Shown here: piece by piece, positions 11,801 to 22,405 of the stretch
Layout: each line of letters begins with the position of its first letter
How positions within the stretch are numbered: the stretch's first letter is position 1
Assembly (NCBI RefSeq): GCF_963924675.1
Contig: NC_089228.1
Location: 90,860,894-90,924,893 of the forward strand
DNA: 64,000 nucleotides
Source of the DNA: Phocoena phocoena
Lineage: Eukaryota > Chordata > Mammalia > Artiodactyla > Phocoenidae
Reading direction: 5' to 3'
Notes under the pieces: generated by a model
Seen by the model: the letters and a program-made list of their open reading frames with translations, nothing else
What the model was told of the DNA's origin: nothing
Database searches by the model: none
Translations under genes and position numbers: made by a program

Positions 11801-12912
11801 GAAAGCCCAGAGATAAACCCACACACATATGGTCACCTTATCTTTGATAAAGGAGGCAAGAATATCCAATGGAGAAAAGACAGCCTCTTCAATAAGTGGT
11901 GCTGGGAAAACTGAACAGCTACATGTAAAAGAATGAAATTAGAACACTCCCTAACACCATACACAAAAATAAACGCAAAATGGATTAAAGACCTAAATGT
12001 AAGGCCAGACACTATCAAACTCTTAGAGGAAAACATAGGCAGAACACTCTATGACATAAATCACAGCAAGATCCTTTTTGACCCACCTCCTCGAAGAATG
12101 GAAATAAAAACAAAAATAAATGGGACCTAATGAAACTTAAAAGTTTTTGCACAGCAGTGGTAACCATAAACAAGACGAAAAGACAACCCTCAGAATGGCA
12201 GAAAATATTTGCAAATGAAGCAACTGACAAAGGATTAATCTCCAAAATTTACAAGCAGCTCAGGCAGCTCAATATCAAAAAAACAAACAACCCAATCCAA
12301 AAATGGGCAGAAGACCTAAATAGGCATTTCTCCAAAGAAGATATACAGATTGCCAACAAACACATGAAAGGATGCTCAACATCACTAATCATTAGAGAAA
12401 TGCAAATCAAAACTACCATGAGGTATCACCTCACACCGGTCAGAATGGCCATCATCAAAAAATCTACAAACAGTAAATGCTGGAGAGGGTGTGGAGAAAA
12501 GGGAACCCTCTTGCACTGTTGGTGGGAATGTAAATTGATACAGCCACTATGGAGAATAGTATGGAGGTTTCTTAAAAAACGAAAAATAGAACTACCATAC
12601 GATCCAGCAATCCCACCACTGAGCATATACCCTGAGAAAACCATAATTCAAAAAGAGTCACATCCCAAAATGTTCATTACAGCTCTATTTACAATAGCCA
12701 GGACATGAAAGCAACCTAAGTGTCCATCGACAAAGGAATGGATAAAGAAGATGTGGCACATACACACAATTGAATATTACTCAGCCATAAAAAGAAACGA
12801 AATTGAACTATCTGCAGTGAGGTGGATGGACCTAGAATCTGTCATACAGAGTGAAGTAAGCCAGAAAGAGAAAAACAAATACCGTATGCTAACACATATA
12901 TATAGAATCTAA
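8879..12912 (+). pseudogene. L1-A ORF2 remnant, interrupted by a SINE
   Basis: The first 339 codons (8879-9898) are open and cover the AP-endonuclease-like domain, with 'QETH' and 'GDFNTPL' visible. The frame then breaks. A CHR SINE sits at 10272-10510 between the codons for 'KNLPT' and 'NKSPGPDG' in the reverse transcriptase domain. At 11204-11215 the catalytic box reads L-A-D-D where L1-B has F-A-D-D. Shortly after it, a 9-base loss relative to L1-B precedes an in-frame TAA. A 192-codon piece (12130-12708) keeps the Cys-rich C-terminal motif. The ancestral stop TAA is at 12910-12912. No functional protein is possible. Confidence 0.92.
10272..10510 (+). mobile_element. CHR SINE 2, nested in L1-A ORF2
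   Basis: It is flanked by a perfect 15-bp TSD (AAAAATCTTCCAACA at 10257-10271 and 10511-10525), so its insertion postdates L1-A. The tail is not pure A but a (CAAAAA)/(CAA)-type A-rich run at 10465-10510. Box B reads 'ggttcatgcccc'. Confidence 0.97.
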
Positions 12913-13286
12913 AAAAAAAAAAAATAGTTCTGAAGAACCTAGGGACAGGACAGGAATAAAGATGCAGACGTAGAGAATGGACTTGAGGACACAGGGAGGG
13001 AGATGCATAAGCTGGGACGAACTGAGAGTGGCATGGACTTATATATACTACCAAATATAAAATAGCTAGCTAGTGCGAAACAGCCGCATAGCAGAGGGAG
13101 ATCATCTCGGTGCTTTGCGACCACCTAGAGGGGTGGGATATGGAGGGTGGGAGGGAAGGAGACGCAAGAGGGAAGAGATATGGGGATGTATGTATATGTA
13201 TAGCTGATTCACTTTGTTATACAGCAGAAACTAATACACCATTGTAAAGCAATTATACTCCAATAAAGATGTTAAAAACAAAAAAA

Positions 13287-13436
13287 GTATATGTAGTGTG
13301 GGAGGGGTTTTGGGGAAGGAAGGAGAATTGAAATTAGTTATTTTTGGTTAAAAGCTATAGTTCATATGAGTGGTTAGAACTATATTAATTAAAAGGATTA
13401 TAAAGAAATACAAACACGTTTACAAAATGTAAAAAA
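13287..13436 (+). other. Possible 3' transduced segment of L1-A
   Basis: About 145 bp of non-L1 sequence follows the L1-A poly-A, contains ATTAAA (13388-13393) and ends in a second A-run at 13431-13438. After this the interrupted old L1 resumes. A read-through L1 transcript polyadenylated at a downstream signal would give this arrangement. An independent insertion or rearrangement is not excluded. Confidence 0.4.
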
Positions 13437-13575
13437 AACAGATGAACAATAAGGATTTACTGTATAGCACATGGAACTACACTCAATATCTTGTAATAAC
13501 CTATAATGGAATCTGAAGCTGTATACCTGAAACTAAGACAATACTGTAAATCAATTATAGTTAAATTTTAAAAAA
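13437..13575 (+). mobile_element. Old L1, 3' end, right piece
   Basis: It contains 'aaggatttactgtatagcac', 'caatatcttgtaataacc', 'ctgaaactaagacaatac' and 'gtaaatcaattatag', the classic terminal block of older cetartiodactyl L1s. It continues in the same order from the left piece ending at 7134, so the two were one element before the L1-A insertion. Confidence 0.85.
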
Positions 13576-14173
13576 CATTTTAAAATTATCTAGTTTGAAA
13601 GGCAACTTGAGTAATTTAGATTTAAATGGTCTGATTTTGTTTTGAAAAGGATTAGATTCTTGTATAGAAAAGAAAATTTATTAAGAAGCATGTATGTTTT
13701 TTGGAAATTCACTAAAATCTCACATCCAGACTGATGTTGACATGTATTTAATATATCTGGCATACATTTAATTCTCATTGTCTGGCATTAGATTAATTTT
13801 TTCAATGGTACAAGAAATGTCCTGGCCTGTGTTTTTAAGGGTTTCAGTTTCTAGAACCAGGGAAGCCACAGGACATCCTCCGTATACTCCACCCCCGATT
13901 CTTTAGTCTGGCACAATTTGTTAGCGCATCACTTTTTTAAAATGTTAATTTCACTTATTGATATGGCATCAAATCTTTATGTTCAGTTTTGGCCATCAAC
14001 CAGTTTGAGAGTCAATTAAAGTTTCTATTTCACTTGGTCCAAGTTAAAATGATAAAACCCTTTTCCACAGCAGGCATCCACTCACCACTGGACTTGGCCT
14101 CATCACAAACTGAAAATCATTAAGCTTGATTCAAAATTAAATCAGAAGTCAAATGAAAATATTTCCTGCATAC
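13576..14173. other. No recognised feature
   Basis: AT-rich sequence between the old L1 end and the L1-B target site. No open frame or named repeat was recognised. Confidence 0.6.
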
Positions 14174-14187
14174 AAGAATATTGATGG
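14174..14187. repeat. L1-B target-site duplication, left copy
   Basis: AAGAATATTGATGG, identical to 22794-22807. It fixes both ends of L1-B and shows that the insertion is recent. Confidence 0.95.
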
Positions 14188-14201
14188 AGAGGCGGGGCGG
14201 G

Positions 14202-14211
14202 AAGATGGCGG
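14202..14211 (+). promoter_or_regulatory. YY1-type motif at the L1-B 5' end
   Basis: AAGATGGCGG lies 15 bases into the element. In human L1 an equivalent YY1 site near the 5' end positions transcription start. In L1-A the same site has decayed to AAGATGGCAG, and an older L1 at 27167 shows the same loss. Confidence 0.7.
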
Positions 14212-14856
14212 AAGAGTAAGACGTGGAGATCGCCTTCCTCCTCACGGATACACCAGAAATACATATACACGTGGAACAACTCCTACCGAACACCTACTGA
14301 AGGCTGGCAGAAGACCTCAGAGCTCCCAAAAGGCAAGAAACTCCCCACGTACCTGGGTAGGGCAAAAGAAAAAAGAAAAAACAGAGACAAAAGAATAAGG
14401 ACGGCACCTGCACCAGTGGGAGGGAGCTGTAAAGGAGGAAAAGTTTCCACACACTAGGAAGCCCCTCCGCGGGCGGAGACTGCGGGAGGCGGAGGGGGGA
14501 GCTTCGGGACCGCGGAGTGGAGCACAGCGACGGGTGCGGAGGGCAAAGCGGGGGGATTCCTGCACAGACGATCGGTGCCGACCGGCACTCACCAACCCGA
14601 GAGGCTTGTCTGCTTACCCGCCGGGGCGGGCGGGGCTGCGAGCTGAGGCTCGGGTTTCGGTTTTGGACGGAGCGCGGGGAGAGGACTGGGGTTGGCGGCT
14701 TGAGCATAGCCTGGAGGGGTTGGTGCGCCACGACTAGCCGGGAGGGAGTTCGGGGAAAAGCCTGCACCGGCCGAAGAGGCAAGAGACTTTTTCTTCCCTC
14801 TTTGTTTCCTGGCGCGCGAGGAGAGGGGTTTAAGAGCGCTGCTTAAAGGAACTCCA

Positions 14857-15084
14857 GAGAAGGGCGCGAGCCGCGGCTAAAAAGCGCAAACCCCAGAGAC
14901 GGGCGCGAGCCTCGGCTGAGGGCGCGAGCCCCCGAGACGGGCGCGAGCCGCGGCGGGAAGCGCGAGCCCCCGAGACGGGCGCGAGCCGCGGCGGGAAGCG
15001 CGAGCCCCAGAGACGGGCGCGAGCCGCGGCTGAAACTGCGGAGCCCAGAGACGGGCGGGAGACGCTGGGGCTGCTGCTGCCGCC
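14857..15084 (+). repeat. 38-bp CpG-rich tandem repeat, six units
   Basis: Units begin with 'gaga(c/a)gggcg' at 14857, 14895, 14933, 14972, 15010 and 15048, giving a period of 38-39 bases. Each holds several CpGs and a 'gcgcgagcc' core. The last unit drifts into unique sequence. The array lies within the presumed promoter and within the candidate intron. Confidence 0.9.
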
Positions 15085-15564
15085 ACCAGGGGGGCTGTGT
15101 GCGAGCACAGGTCACTCTCCGCGCCCCTCTTCCGCGGAGCCTGTGCAGGCCGCCACTGCCGGGTTCCCGGGATCCGGGGACAGCTTCCCCGGGAGTACGC
15201 ACGGCGGGTCTCAGGCTGGTGCAGCGTCACACCGGCCTCTGCCGCAGCGTCACGCCGCCTCTGCCGCCGCAGGCCCGCCCCGCACGCAGTGCCCCGCCTT
15301 CCCCCATCCCCCAACCCCCGGCCTGAGTGAGCCGGAGCTCCCGAATCAGCGGCTCCTTTAACCCCGTCCTATCTGAGCAAAAAAAACAGACGCCCTCCAG
15401 CGATCAGCGCGCAGGGGCAGGGCCGGGTACAAAGCTGAGCTCCTGTGAGCTGTGAGAGCAGGGAGGAGAGGGGGAGGTCTCTCCCGGCAGCCGCGGAGGC
15501 GGCGGATTGAAGCTCCACAATCAACTTGATGTGCCCTGCATTGTGGAATACCTGAATAGACAGG

Positions 15565-16580
15565 GAGTGAGCCCAAATTGAAGAGGGGGAATTTAGGAGC
15601 GAGATCGGTGATTTTTTTCCCTTTTCCTCTTTTTGTGAATGTGGGCATGTATGCTTCTGTGTGAGATTTTGTCTGTATACTCTTGTTTCCACCATTTGTC
15701 CTAGGGCTCTATCCGTCCATGGGTTTTTTTTTTTAAAAAAAAAAAAAAAATTTTTTTTTAATAATTAATTTTAATTGTAATAACTTTATTGAACTTTACC
15801 TTCGTTCTTTCTTTCTTTCTTTCCTTCCTTCCTTCCCTCCTTTAGACAACTAATCACCCCAAATTGAGGAGGTGGTCTCTGGGAGCAGGATTTATGATTT
15901 TTCCCCCTTTGCCTCTCTTTGTGAACGTGTAGGTGTATGCTTCTGTGTAAGATTTTCTCTGTATAGCTTTGCTCCCAATAGTTGTCCTAGGGCTCTATCC
16001 TTCCATGGTTTTTTAAAAAAAAAAAAAAATTTTTTTTCTTTCTTAATAATTAATTTTAATTGCAATAACTTTATTGTACTTTACCTTCGTTCTTTCTTTC
16101 TTTCTTTCCTTCCTTCCTTCCCTCCTTTAGACAGCAAATCACCCCAGGTTGAGGAGGTGGTCTCTGGGAGCAGGATTTAGGATTTTTCCCCCTTTGCCTC
16201 TCTTTGTGAACGTGTATGTGTATGCTTCTGTGTAAGATTTTCTCTGTATAGCTTTGCTTCCAACATTTGTCCTAGGGCTCTATCCGTCCATGTTTTTTTT
16301 TTAAAAAAAAAAAAAAAAATTTTTTTTTCTTAATAATTAATTTTAATTGTAATAACTTTATTGTACTTTACCTTCGTTCTTTCTTTCTTTCCTTCCTTCC
16401 TTCCCTCCTTTAGACAGCGAATCACCCCAGGTTGAGGAGGTGGTCTCTGGGAGCAGGATTTATGATTTTTCCCACTTTGCCTCTCTTTGTGAACACGTAT
16501 GTGTATGCTTCTGTGTAAGATTTTCTCTGTATAGCTTTGTTTCCAGCATTTGTCCTAGGGTTCTATCTGTTCTTTTTTTT
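15565..16580 (+). repeat. About 285-bp tandem repeat, four units, in the L1-B 5' UTR
   Basis: Units are anchored by 'ttga(a/g)gaggtgg'-like starts near 15577, 15864, 16149 and 16432. Each contains 'tatgcttctgtgt', 'gtcctagggctctatcc', and a T-run/A-run/T-run block (for example 15723-15760). Each of the first three then has 'aataattaattttaattg' and 'cttcgttctttctttc'. The fourth unit degenerates into the pyrimidine array. Confidence 0.92.
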
Positions 16581-16669
16581 TTTTTTTTTTTTTTCTTTTT
16601 CTTTTTTTTTTTTTGTTCTAAATATTTTTTAGTACAATAACTATATTATACTTTATTTTATTTTTACTG

Positions 16670-17118
16670 TATCTTCTTTCTTTCTGTCTTTTTTCCTTCT
16701 TTCCTTCCTTCCTTCCTCCCTTCCTCCCTCCCTCCCTCCTTTCTTTCCTTCTTTGCTTCTTTCTTCCTTCCTTCCTTTCCTCCTTTCCTCCTTTCCTTCT
16801 TTCTTTCCTCAAACTTCTACTAATTCTCTCTACATTTTCTCCTTCTTTCCCTCCTTCTTTCCTTCCTTCCTCCCTCCCTCCCTCCCTCCTTTCTTTCCTT
16901 CTTTGCTTCTTTCTTCCTTCCTTCCTTTCCTCCTTTCCCTCTTTCTTTCCTCAAACTTCTAATAATTCTCTCTACATTTTCCCCTTCTTTCCCTCCTTCC
17001 TTCCTTCCTTCCTCCCTCCCTCCCTCCTTTCTTTCCTTCTTTGCTTCTTTCTTCCTTCCTTCCTTTCCTCCTTTCCTTCTTTCTTTCCTCATACTTCTAA
17101 TAATTCTCTCTACTTTTC
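16670..17118 (+). repeat. Polypyrimidine array with about 140-bp units
   Basis: Almost only C and T on the plus strand. Within it, a larger unit ending 'acttctaataattctctcta' recurs at about 16813, 16955 and 17093, spaced ~142 and ~138 bases. It directly precedes the CTGAG acceptor at 17135 and could act as an oversized polypyrimidine tract. Several frames on the opposite strand are low-complexity Lys/Arg/Glu-rich by-products. Confidence 0.9.
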
Positions 17119-17634
17119 CTCCCTTTTATTCTGAGCCGTGTGGATGAAAGGCTCTTGGTGCTCCAGCCCAGGAGGCAGGGCTCTGCCTCTGAGGTAGGAG
17201 AGCCAACTTCAGGAAACTGATCAACAAGAGACCTCCCAGCTCCACATAATATTAAACGGTGGACATCTCCCAGAGACCTCCATCTTAACACCAGCACCCA
17301 GCTTCACTCAACGACCAGCAAGCCACAGTGCTGGACAACCTATGCCAAACAACTAGCAAAACAGGAACACAACCCCACCCATTAGCAGAGAGGCTGCCTA
17401 AAATCATAACAAGGCCACAGACACCCCAAAACACACCACCAGACGTGAATCTGCCCACTAGAGAGACAAGACCGAGCCTCATCCAGCACAACACAGGCAC
17501 TAGTCCCCTCCACCAGGAAGCCTACACAACCCGCTGAAACAACCTTAGCCACTGGAGACAGACATCAAAAACAACGGGAACTACGAGCGTGCAGCCTGCA
17601 AAAAGGAGACCCCAAACACAGTAAGATAAGCAAA

Positions 17635-18528
17635 ATGAGAAGACAGAAAAACACACAGCAGATGAAGGAGCAAGATAAAAACCCACCAGACCTAACAAAT
17701 GAAGAGGAAATAGGCAATCTACCTGAAAAAGAATTCAGAATAATGATAGTAAGGATGATCCGAAATCTTGGAAGTAGAATAGACAAAATGCAAGAAACAG
17801 TTAACAAGGACCTAGAAGACATAAAGATGAAACAAGCAACGATGAACAACGCAATAAATGAAATTAAAAGTACTCTAGATAGGATCAATAGCAGAATAAC
17901 TGAGGCAGAAGAACGGATAAGTGACCTGGAAGATAAAGTAGTGGAAATAACTACTGCAGAGCAGAATAAAGAAAAAAGAATGAAAAGAACTGAGGACAGT
18001 CTCAGAGAGCTCTGGGACAACATTAAACGCACCAACATTCGAATTATAGGGGTTCCAGAAGAAGAAGAAAAAAAGAAAGGGACTGAGAAAATATTTGAAG
18101 AGATTATAGTTGAAAACTTCCCTAATATGGGAAAGGAAATAGTTAATCAAGTCCAGGAAGCACAGAGAGTCCCATACAGGATAAATACAAGGAGAAATAC
18201 GCCAAGACACATATTAATCAAACTATCAAAAATTAAATACAAAGAAAGCATATTAAAAGCAGCAAGGGAAAAACAACAAATAACACACAAGGGAATCCCC
18301 ATAAGGTTAACAGCTGATCTCTCAGCAGAAACCCTACAAGCCAGAAGGGAGTGGCAGGACATACTGAAAGTGATGAAGGAGAAAAACCTGCAACCAAGAC
18401 TACTCTACCCAGCAAGGATCTCATTCAGATTTGATGGAGAAATTAAAACCTTTACAGACAAGCAAAAGCTGAGAGAGTTCAGCACCACCAAACCAGCTTT
18501 ACAACAAATGCTAAAGGAACTCCTCTAG
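17635..18528 (+). CDS. L1 ORF1p, RNA-binding retrotransposition chaperone
   Basis: It encodes 297 aa, shorter than human ORF1p (338 aa). ORF1p trimerises, coats L1 RNA and is needed in cis for retrotransposition in the cytoplasmic RNP. Visible parts: a charged N-terminus (1-33); a heptad-rich coiled coil (about 35-125); an RRM-like domain starting with 'NIRIIGVPEEE' (134-144); the family motif 'REKQQITHKG' (211-220); and a C-terminal domain with 'YPARISF' (258-264) ending 'ALQQMLKELL'. The start codon follows 'agcaaa', and the homologous start in L1-A is at 7928. ORF2 begins 58 bases after the stop. The N-terminal part before the coil is the most likely source of the length difference. The identification is certain; activity is inferred. 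Confidence 0.97.
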   Translation: MRRQKNTQQMKEQDKNPPDLTNEEEIGNLPEKEFRIMIVRMIRNLGSRIDKMQETVNKDLEDIKMKQATMNNAINEIKSTLDRINSRITEAEERISDLEDKVVEITTAEQNKEKRMKRTEDSLRELWDNIKRTNIRIIGVPEEEEKKKGTEKIFEEIIVENFPNMGKEIVNQVQEAQRVPYRINTRRNTPRHILIKLSKIKYKESILKAAREKQQITHKGIPIRLTADLSAETLQARREWQDILKVMKEKNLQPRLLYPARISFRFDGEIKTFTDKQKLREFSTTKPALQQMLKELL

Positions 18529-18586
18529 ATAAGAAATGCAAAAGAAGGAAACGACCTATAATAACGAACCCAAAACAATATAGAAA
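18529..18586 (+). other. ORF1-ORF2 spacer of L1-B
   Basis: It is 58 bases long, A-rich and without an obvious structured element. ORF2 in L1 is thought to be translated at low level by unconventional re-initiation after ORF1, and this spacing is compatible with that. Confidence 0.8.
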
Positions 18587-21500
18587 ATGGGAATAGGAAC
18601 ATACATATCGATAATTACCTTAAATGTAAATGGACTAAATGCTCCCACCAAAAGACACAGATTGGCTGAATGGATACAAAAACAAGACCCTTATATATGC
18701 TGTCTACAAGAGACCCACCTCAGACCTAGAGACACATACAGACTGAAAGTAAAGGGATGGAAAAAGATATTCCATGCAAATGGAAACCAAAAGAAAGCTG
18801 GAGTAGCAATTCTCATATCAGACAAAATAGACTTTAAAATAAGGACTATTAAAAGGGATAAAGAAGGACACTACATAATGATCAAGGGATCGATCCAAGA
18901 AGAAGATATAACAATTGTAAATATTTATGCACCCAACATAGGAGCACCTCAATACGTAAGGCAAATACTAACAGCCATAAAAGGGGAAATAGACAGTAAC
19001 ACATTCATAGTAGGGGACTTTAACACCCCACTTTCACCCATGGACAGATCATCCAAAATGAAAATAAATAAGGAAACACAAGCTTTAAATGATACATTAA
19101 ACAAGATGGACTTAATTGATATTTATAGGACACTCCATCCAAAAACAACAGATTACACATTTTTCTCAAGTGCTCATGGAACATTCTCCAGGATAGATCA
19201 TATCTTGGGTCACAAATCAAGCCTTGGTAAATTTAAGAAAATTGAAATTGTATCAAGTATCTTTTCTGACCACAACGCCATGAGACTAGATATCAATTAC
19301 AGGAAAAGATCTGTAAAATATACAAGCACATGGAGGCTAAACAATACACTACTTAATAATGAAGTGATCACTGAAGAAATTAAAGAGGAAATAAAAAAAT
19401 ACCTAGAAACAAATGACAATGGAGACACAACGACCCAAAACCTATGGGATGCAGCAAAAGCAGTTCTAAGGGGGAAGTTTATAGCAATACAAGCCCACCT
19501 TAAGAAGCAGGAAACATCTCGAATAAACAACCTAACCTTGCACCTCAAGCAATTAGAGAAAGAAGAACAAAAAAGCCCCAAAGCTAGCAGAAGGAAAGAA
19601 ATCATAAAAATCAGATCAGAAATAAATGAAAAAGAAATGAAGGAAACGATAGCAAAGATCAATAAAACTAAAAGCTGGTTCTTTGAGAAGATAAACAAAA
19701 TAGATAAACCACTAGCTAGACTCATCAAGAAAAAAAGGGAGAAGACTCAAATCAATAGAATTAGAAATGAGAAAGGAGAAATAACAACTGACACTGCAGA
19801 AATAAAAAAAATCATGAGAGATTACTACAAGCAACTCTATGCCAATAAAATGGACAATCTGGAAGAAATGGACAAATTCTTAGAAATGCACAACCTGCCA
19901 AGACTGAATCAGGAAGAAATAGAAAATATGAACAGACCAATCACAAGCACTGAAATTGAAAGTGTGATTAAAAATCTTCCAACAAACAAAAGCCCAGGAC
20001 CAGATGGCTTCACAGGTGAATTCTATCAAACGTTTAGAGAAGAGCTAACACCTATCCTTCTCGAACTCTTCCAAAATATAGCAGAGGGAGGAACACTCCC
20101 AAATTCCTTCTACGAGGCCACCATCACCTTGATACCAAAACCAGACAAGGATGTCACAAAGAAAGAAAACTACAGGCCAATATCACTGATGAACATAGAT
20201 GCAAAAATCCTCAACAAAATACTAGCAAACAGAATCCAACAGCACATTAAAAGGATCATACACCATGATCAAGTGGGGTTTATTCCAGGAATGCAAGGAT
20301 TCTTCAATATACGCAAATCTATCAATGTGATAAACCATATTAACAAATTGAAGGAGAAAAACCATATGATCATCTCAATAGATGCAGAGAAAGCTTTTGA
20401 CAAAATTCAACACCCATTTATGATAAAAACCCTCCAGAAAGTGGGCATAGAGGGAACTTTCCTCAACATAATAAAGGCCATATATGACAAGCCCACAGCA
20501 AACATCATCCTCAATGGTGAAAAACTGAAAGCATTTCCACTAAGATCAGGAACAAGACAAGGTTGCCCACTCTCACCACTCTTATTCAACATAGTTTTGG
20601 AAGTTTTAGCCACAGCAATCAGAGAAGAAAAGGAAATAAAAGGAATCCACATCGGAAAAGAAGAAGTAAAGCTGTCACTGTTTGCAGATGACATGATACT
20701 ATACATAGAGAATCCTAAAGATGCTACCAGAAAACTACTAGAGCTAATCAATGAATTTGGTAAAGTAGCAGGATACAAAATTAATGCACAGAAATCTCTG
20801 GCATTCCTATATACTAATGATGAAAAATCTGAAAGTGAAATCAAGAAAACACTCCCATTTACCATTGCAACAAAACGAATAAAATATCTAGGAATAAACC
20901 TACCTAAGGATACGAAAGACCTGTATGCAGAAAATTATAAGACACTGATGAAAGAAATTAAAGATGATACAAATAGATGGAGAGATATACCATGTTCTTG
21001 GATGGGAAGAATCAACATTGTGAAAATGACTCTACTACCCAAAGCAATCTACAGATTCAATGCAATCCCTATTAAACTACCACTGGCATTTTTCACAGAA
21101 CTAGAACAAAAAATTTCGCAATTTGTATGGAAACACAAAAGACCCCGAATAGCCAAAGCAATTTTGAGAACGAAAAAAGGAGCTGGAGGAATCAGGCTCC
21201 CTGACTTCAGACTATACTACAAAGCAACAGTAATCAAGACAGTATGGTACTGGCACAAAAACAGAAAGATAGATCAGTGGAACAGGATAGAAAGCCCAGA
21301 GATAAACCCATGCACATATGGACACCTTATCTTTGATAAAGGAGGCAGGAATGTACAGTGGAGAAAGGACAGCCTCTTCAATAAATGGTGCTGGGAAAAC
21401 TGGACAGGTACATGTAAAAGTATGAGATTGGATCACTCCCTAACACCATACACAAAAATAAGCTCAAAATGGATTAAAGACCTAAATGTAAGGCCAGAAA

Positions 21501-22405
21501 CTATCAAACTCTTAGAGGAAAACATAGGAAGAACACTCTATGACATAAATCACAGCAAGATCCTTTCTGACCCACCTCCTAGAGTAATGGAAATAAAAAC
21601 AAAAATAAACAAATGGGACCTAATGAAACTTCAAAGCTTTTGCACAGCAAAGGAAACCATAATCAAGACCAAAAGACAACCCTCAGAATGGGAGAAAACA
21701 TTTGCAAATGAAGCAACTGACAAAGGATTAATCTCCAAAATTTACAAGCAGCTCATGCAGCTCAATAACAAAAAAACAAACAACCCCATCCAAAAATGGG
21801 CAGAAGACCTAAACAGACATTTCTCCAAAGAAGATATACAGAATGCCAACAAACACATGAAAGAATGCTCAACCTCATTAATCATTAGAGAAATGCAAAT
21901 CAAAACTACAATGAGATATCATCTCACACCAGTCAGAATGGCCATCATCAAAAAATCTAGAAACAATAAATGCTGGAGAGGGTGTGGAGAAAAGGGGACA
22001 CTCTTGCACTGCTGGTGGGAATGTGAATTGGTTCAGCCACTATGGAGAACAGTATGGAGGTTCCTTAAAAAACTACAAATAGAATTACCATATGACCCAG
22101 CAATCCCACTACTGGGCATATACCCTGAGAAAACCAAAATTCAAAAGGAGTCATGTACCAAAATGTTCATTGCAGCTCTATTTACAATAGCCCGGAGATG
22201 GAAAGAACCTAAGCGCCCATCATCGGACGAATGGATAAAGAAGATGTGGCACATATACACAATGGAATATTACTCAGCCTTAAAAAGAAATGAAATTGAG
22301 ATATTTGTAATGAGATGGATAGACCTAGAGTCTGTCATACAGAGTGAAGTAAGTCAGAAAGACAAAGACAGATACCGTATGCTAACACATATATATGGAA
22401 TTTGA
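18587..22405 (+). CDS. L1 ORF2p, endonuclease and reverse transcriptase
   Basis: It encodes 1272 aa, close to the 1275 aa of human ORF2p. The protein nicks target DNA and copies L1 RNA by target-primed reverse transcription. The AP-endonuclease-like domain (1-~235) has N13, E42 in 'LQETH', D144 and N146 in 'GDFN', D204 in 'IDHI', and D228/H229 in 'SDHN'. The reverse transcriptase domain (about 490-770) includes '[14 protein letters not shown]', '[14 protein letters not shown]', '[14 protein letters not shown]' and the catalytic F-A-D-D at 699-702. The C-terminal Cys-rich motif is C1129-x3-C1133-x7-H1141-x4-C1146. All expected catalytic residues are present and there is no internal stop. ORF1 lies 58 bases upstream. 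Host-encoded use is unlikely; this is the element's own enzyme. Confidence 0.98.
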   Translation: MGIGTYISIITLNVNGLNAPTKRHRLAEWIQKQDPYICCLQETHLRPRDTYRLKVKGWKKIFHANGNQKKAGVAILISDKIDFKIRTIKRDKEGHYIMIKGSIQEEDITIVNIYAPNIGAPQYVRQILTAIKGEIDSNTFIVGDFNTPLSPMDRSSKMKINKETQALNDTLNKMDLIDIYRTLHPKTTDYTFFSSAHGTFSRIDHILGHKSSLGKFKKIEIVSSIFSDHNAMRLDINYRKRSVKYTSTWRLNNTLLNNEVITEEIKEEIKKYLETNDNGDTTTQNLWDAAKAVLRGKFIAIQAHLKKQETSRINNLTLHLKQLEKEEQKSPKASRRKEIIKIRSEINEKEMKETIAKINKTKSWFFEKINKIDKPLARLIKKKREKTQINRIRNEKGEITTDTAEIKKIMRDYYKQLYANKMDNLEEMDKFLEMHNLPRLNQEEIENMNRPITSTEIESVIKNLPTNKSPGPDGFTGEFYQTFREELTPILLELFQNIAEGGTLPNSFYEATITLIPKPDKDVTKKENYRPISLMNIDAKILNKILANRIQQHIKRIIHHDQVGFIPGMQGFFNIRKSINVINHINKLKEKNHMIISIDAEKAFDKIQHPFMIKTLQKVGIEGTFLNIIKAIYDKPTANIILNGEKLKAFPLRSGTRQGCPLSPLLFNIVLEVLATAIREEKEIKGIHIGKEEVKLSLFADDMILYIENPKDATRKLLELINEFGKVAGYKINAQKSLAFLYTNDEKSESEIKKTLPFTIATKRIKYLGINLPKDTKDLYAENYKTLMKEIKDDTNRWRDIPCSWMGRINIVKMTLLPKAIYRFNAIPIKLPLAFFTELEQKISQFVWKHKRPRIAKAILRTKKGAGGIRLPDFRLYYKATVIKTVWYWHKNRKIDQWNRIESPEINPCTYGHLIFDKGGRNVQWRKDSLFNKWCWENWTGTCKSMRLDHSLTPYTKISSKWIKDLNVRPETIKLLEENIGRTLYDINHSKILSDPPPRVMEIKTKINKWDLMKLQSFCTAKETIIKTKRQPSEWEKTFANEATDKGLISKIYKQLMQLNNKKTNNPIQKWAEDLNRHFSKEDIQNANKHMKECSTSLIIREMQIKTTMRYHLTPVRMAIIKKSRNNKCWRGCGEKGTLLHCWWECELVQPLWRTVWRFLKKLQIELPYDPAIPLLGIYPEKTKIQKESCTKMFIAALFTIARRWKEPKRPSSDEWIKKMWHIYTMEYYSALKRNEIEIFVMRWIDLESVIQSEVSQKDKDRYRMLTHIYGI

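Larger units (their letters stand above)
7295..13286 (+). mobile_element. L1-A: full-length but broken L1 with a shortened 5' UTR
   Basis: It begins with 'aagatggcagaggagtaaga', the same start as L1-B (14202), and ends with 'caataaagatgttaaaaac'. Order: 5' UTR 7295-7927, ORF1 remnant 7928-8820, ORF2 remnant 8879-12912 with a CHR SINE inside, 3' UTR 12913-13275, poly-A. The 5' UTR matches L1-B only in its first ~135 bases and its last ~499 bases; the ~2.8 kb between them is absent, with the junction at 7428|7429. No TSD abuts the element directly, because 160 bp on the left and 150 bp on the right also appear to belong to the inserted unit. CpG decay, indels and stops show that it is older than L1-B. 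Confidence 0.93.
14188..15560 (+). promoter_or_regulatory. L1-B CpG-rich 5' region, presumed internal promoter
   Basis: It is strongly GC- and CpG-rich, especially 14460-15500, in sharp contrast with the AT-rich surroundings. L1 elements carry an internal RNA polymerase II promoter in the 5' UTR, so this block is the natural candidate. No TATA box is seen, as is usual for L1. Antisense frames of 162 and 145 codons cross it but appear to be a by-product of high GC. The limits of the promoter are inferred. Confidence 0.65.
14333..17135 (+). other. Candidate GC-AG intron in the L1-B 5' UTR
   Basis: The left border reads AAAAG|GCAAGA and the right border reads CTGAG|CCGTG, the latter preceded by hundreds of pyrimidines (16670-17130). 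The length is 2803 bp. The evidence that it is used comes from L1-A, whose 5' UTR lacks exactly this interval. The GC dinucleotide at the donor is a minor but genuine class of splice site; a source copy could also have had GT. Confidence 0.65.

Noticed and set aside
14857..15084. Regularly spaced repeats resembling a CRISPR array
   Set aside because: The units are directly adjacent 38-mers with no spacers, in an L1 5' UTR of a mammalian genome.
16618..17092. Lys/Arg/Glu-rich frames on the minus strand
   Set aside because: They are by-products of the polypyrimidine array in the L1-B 5' UTR.
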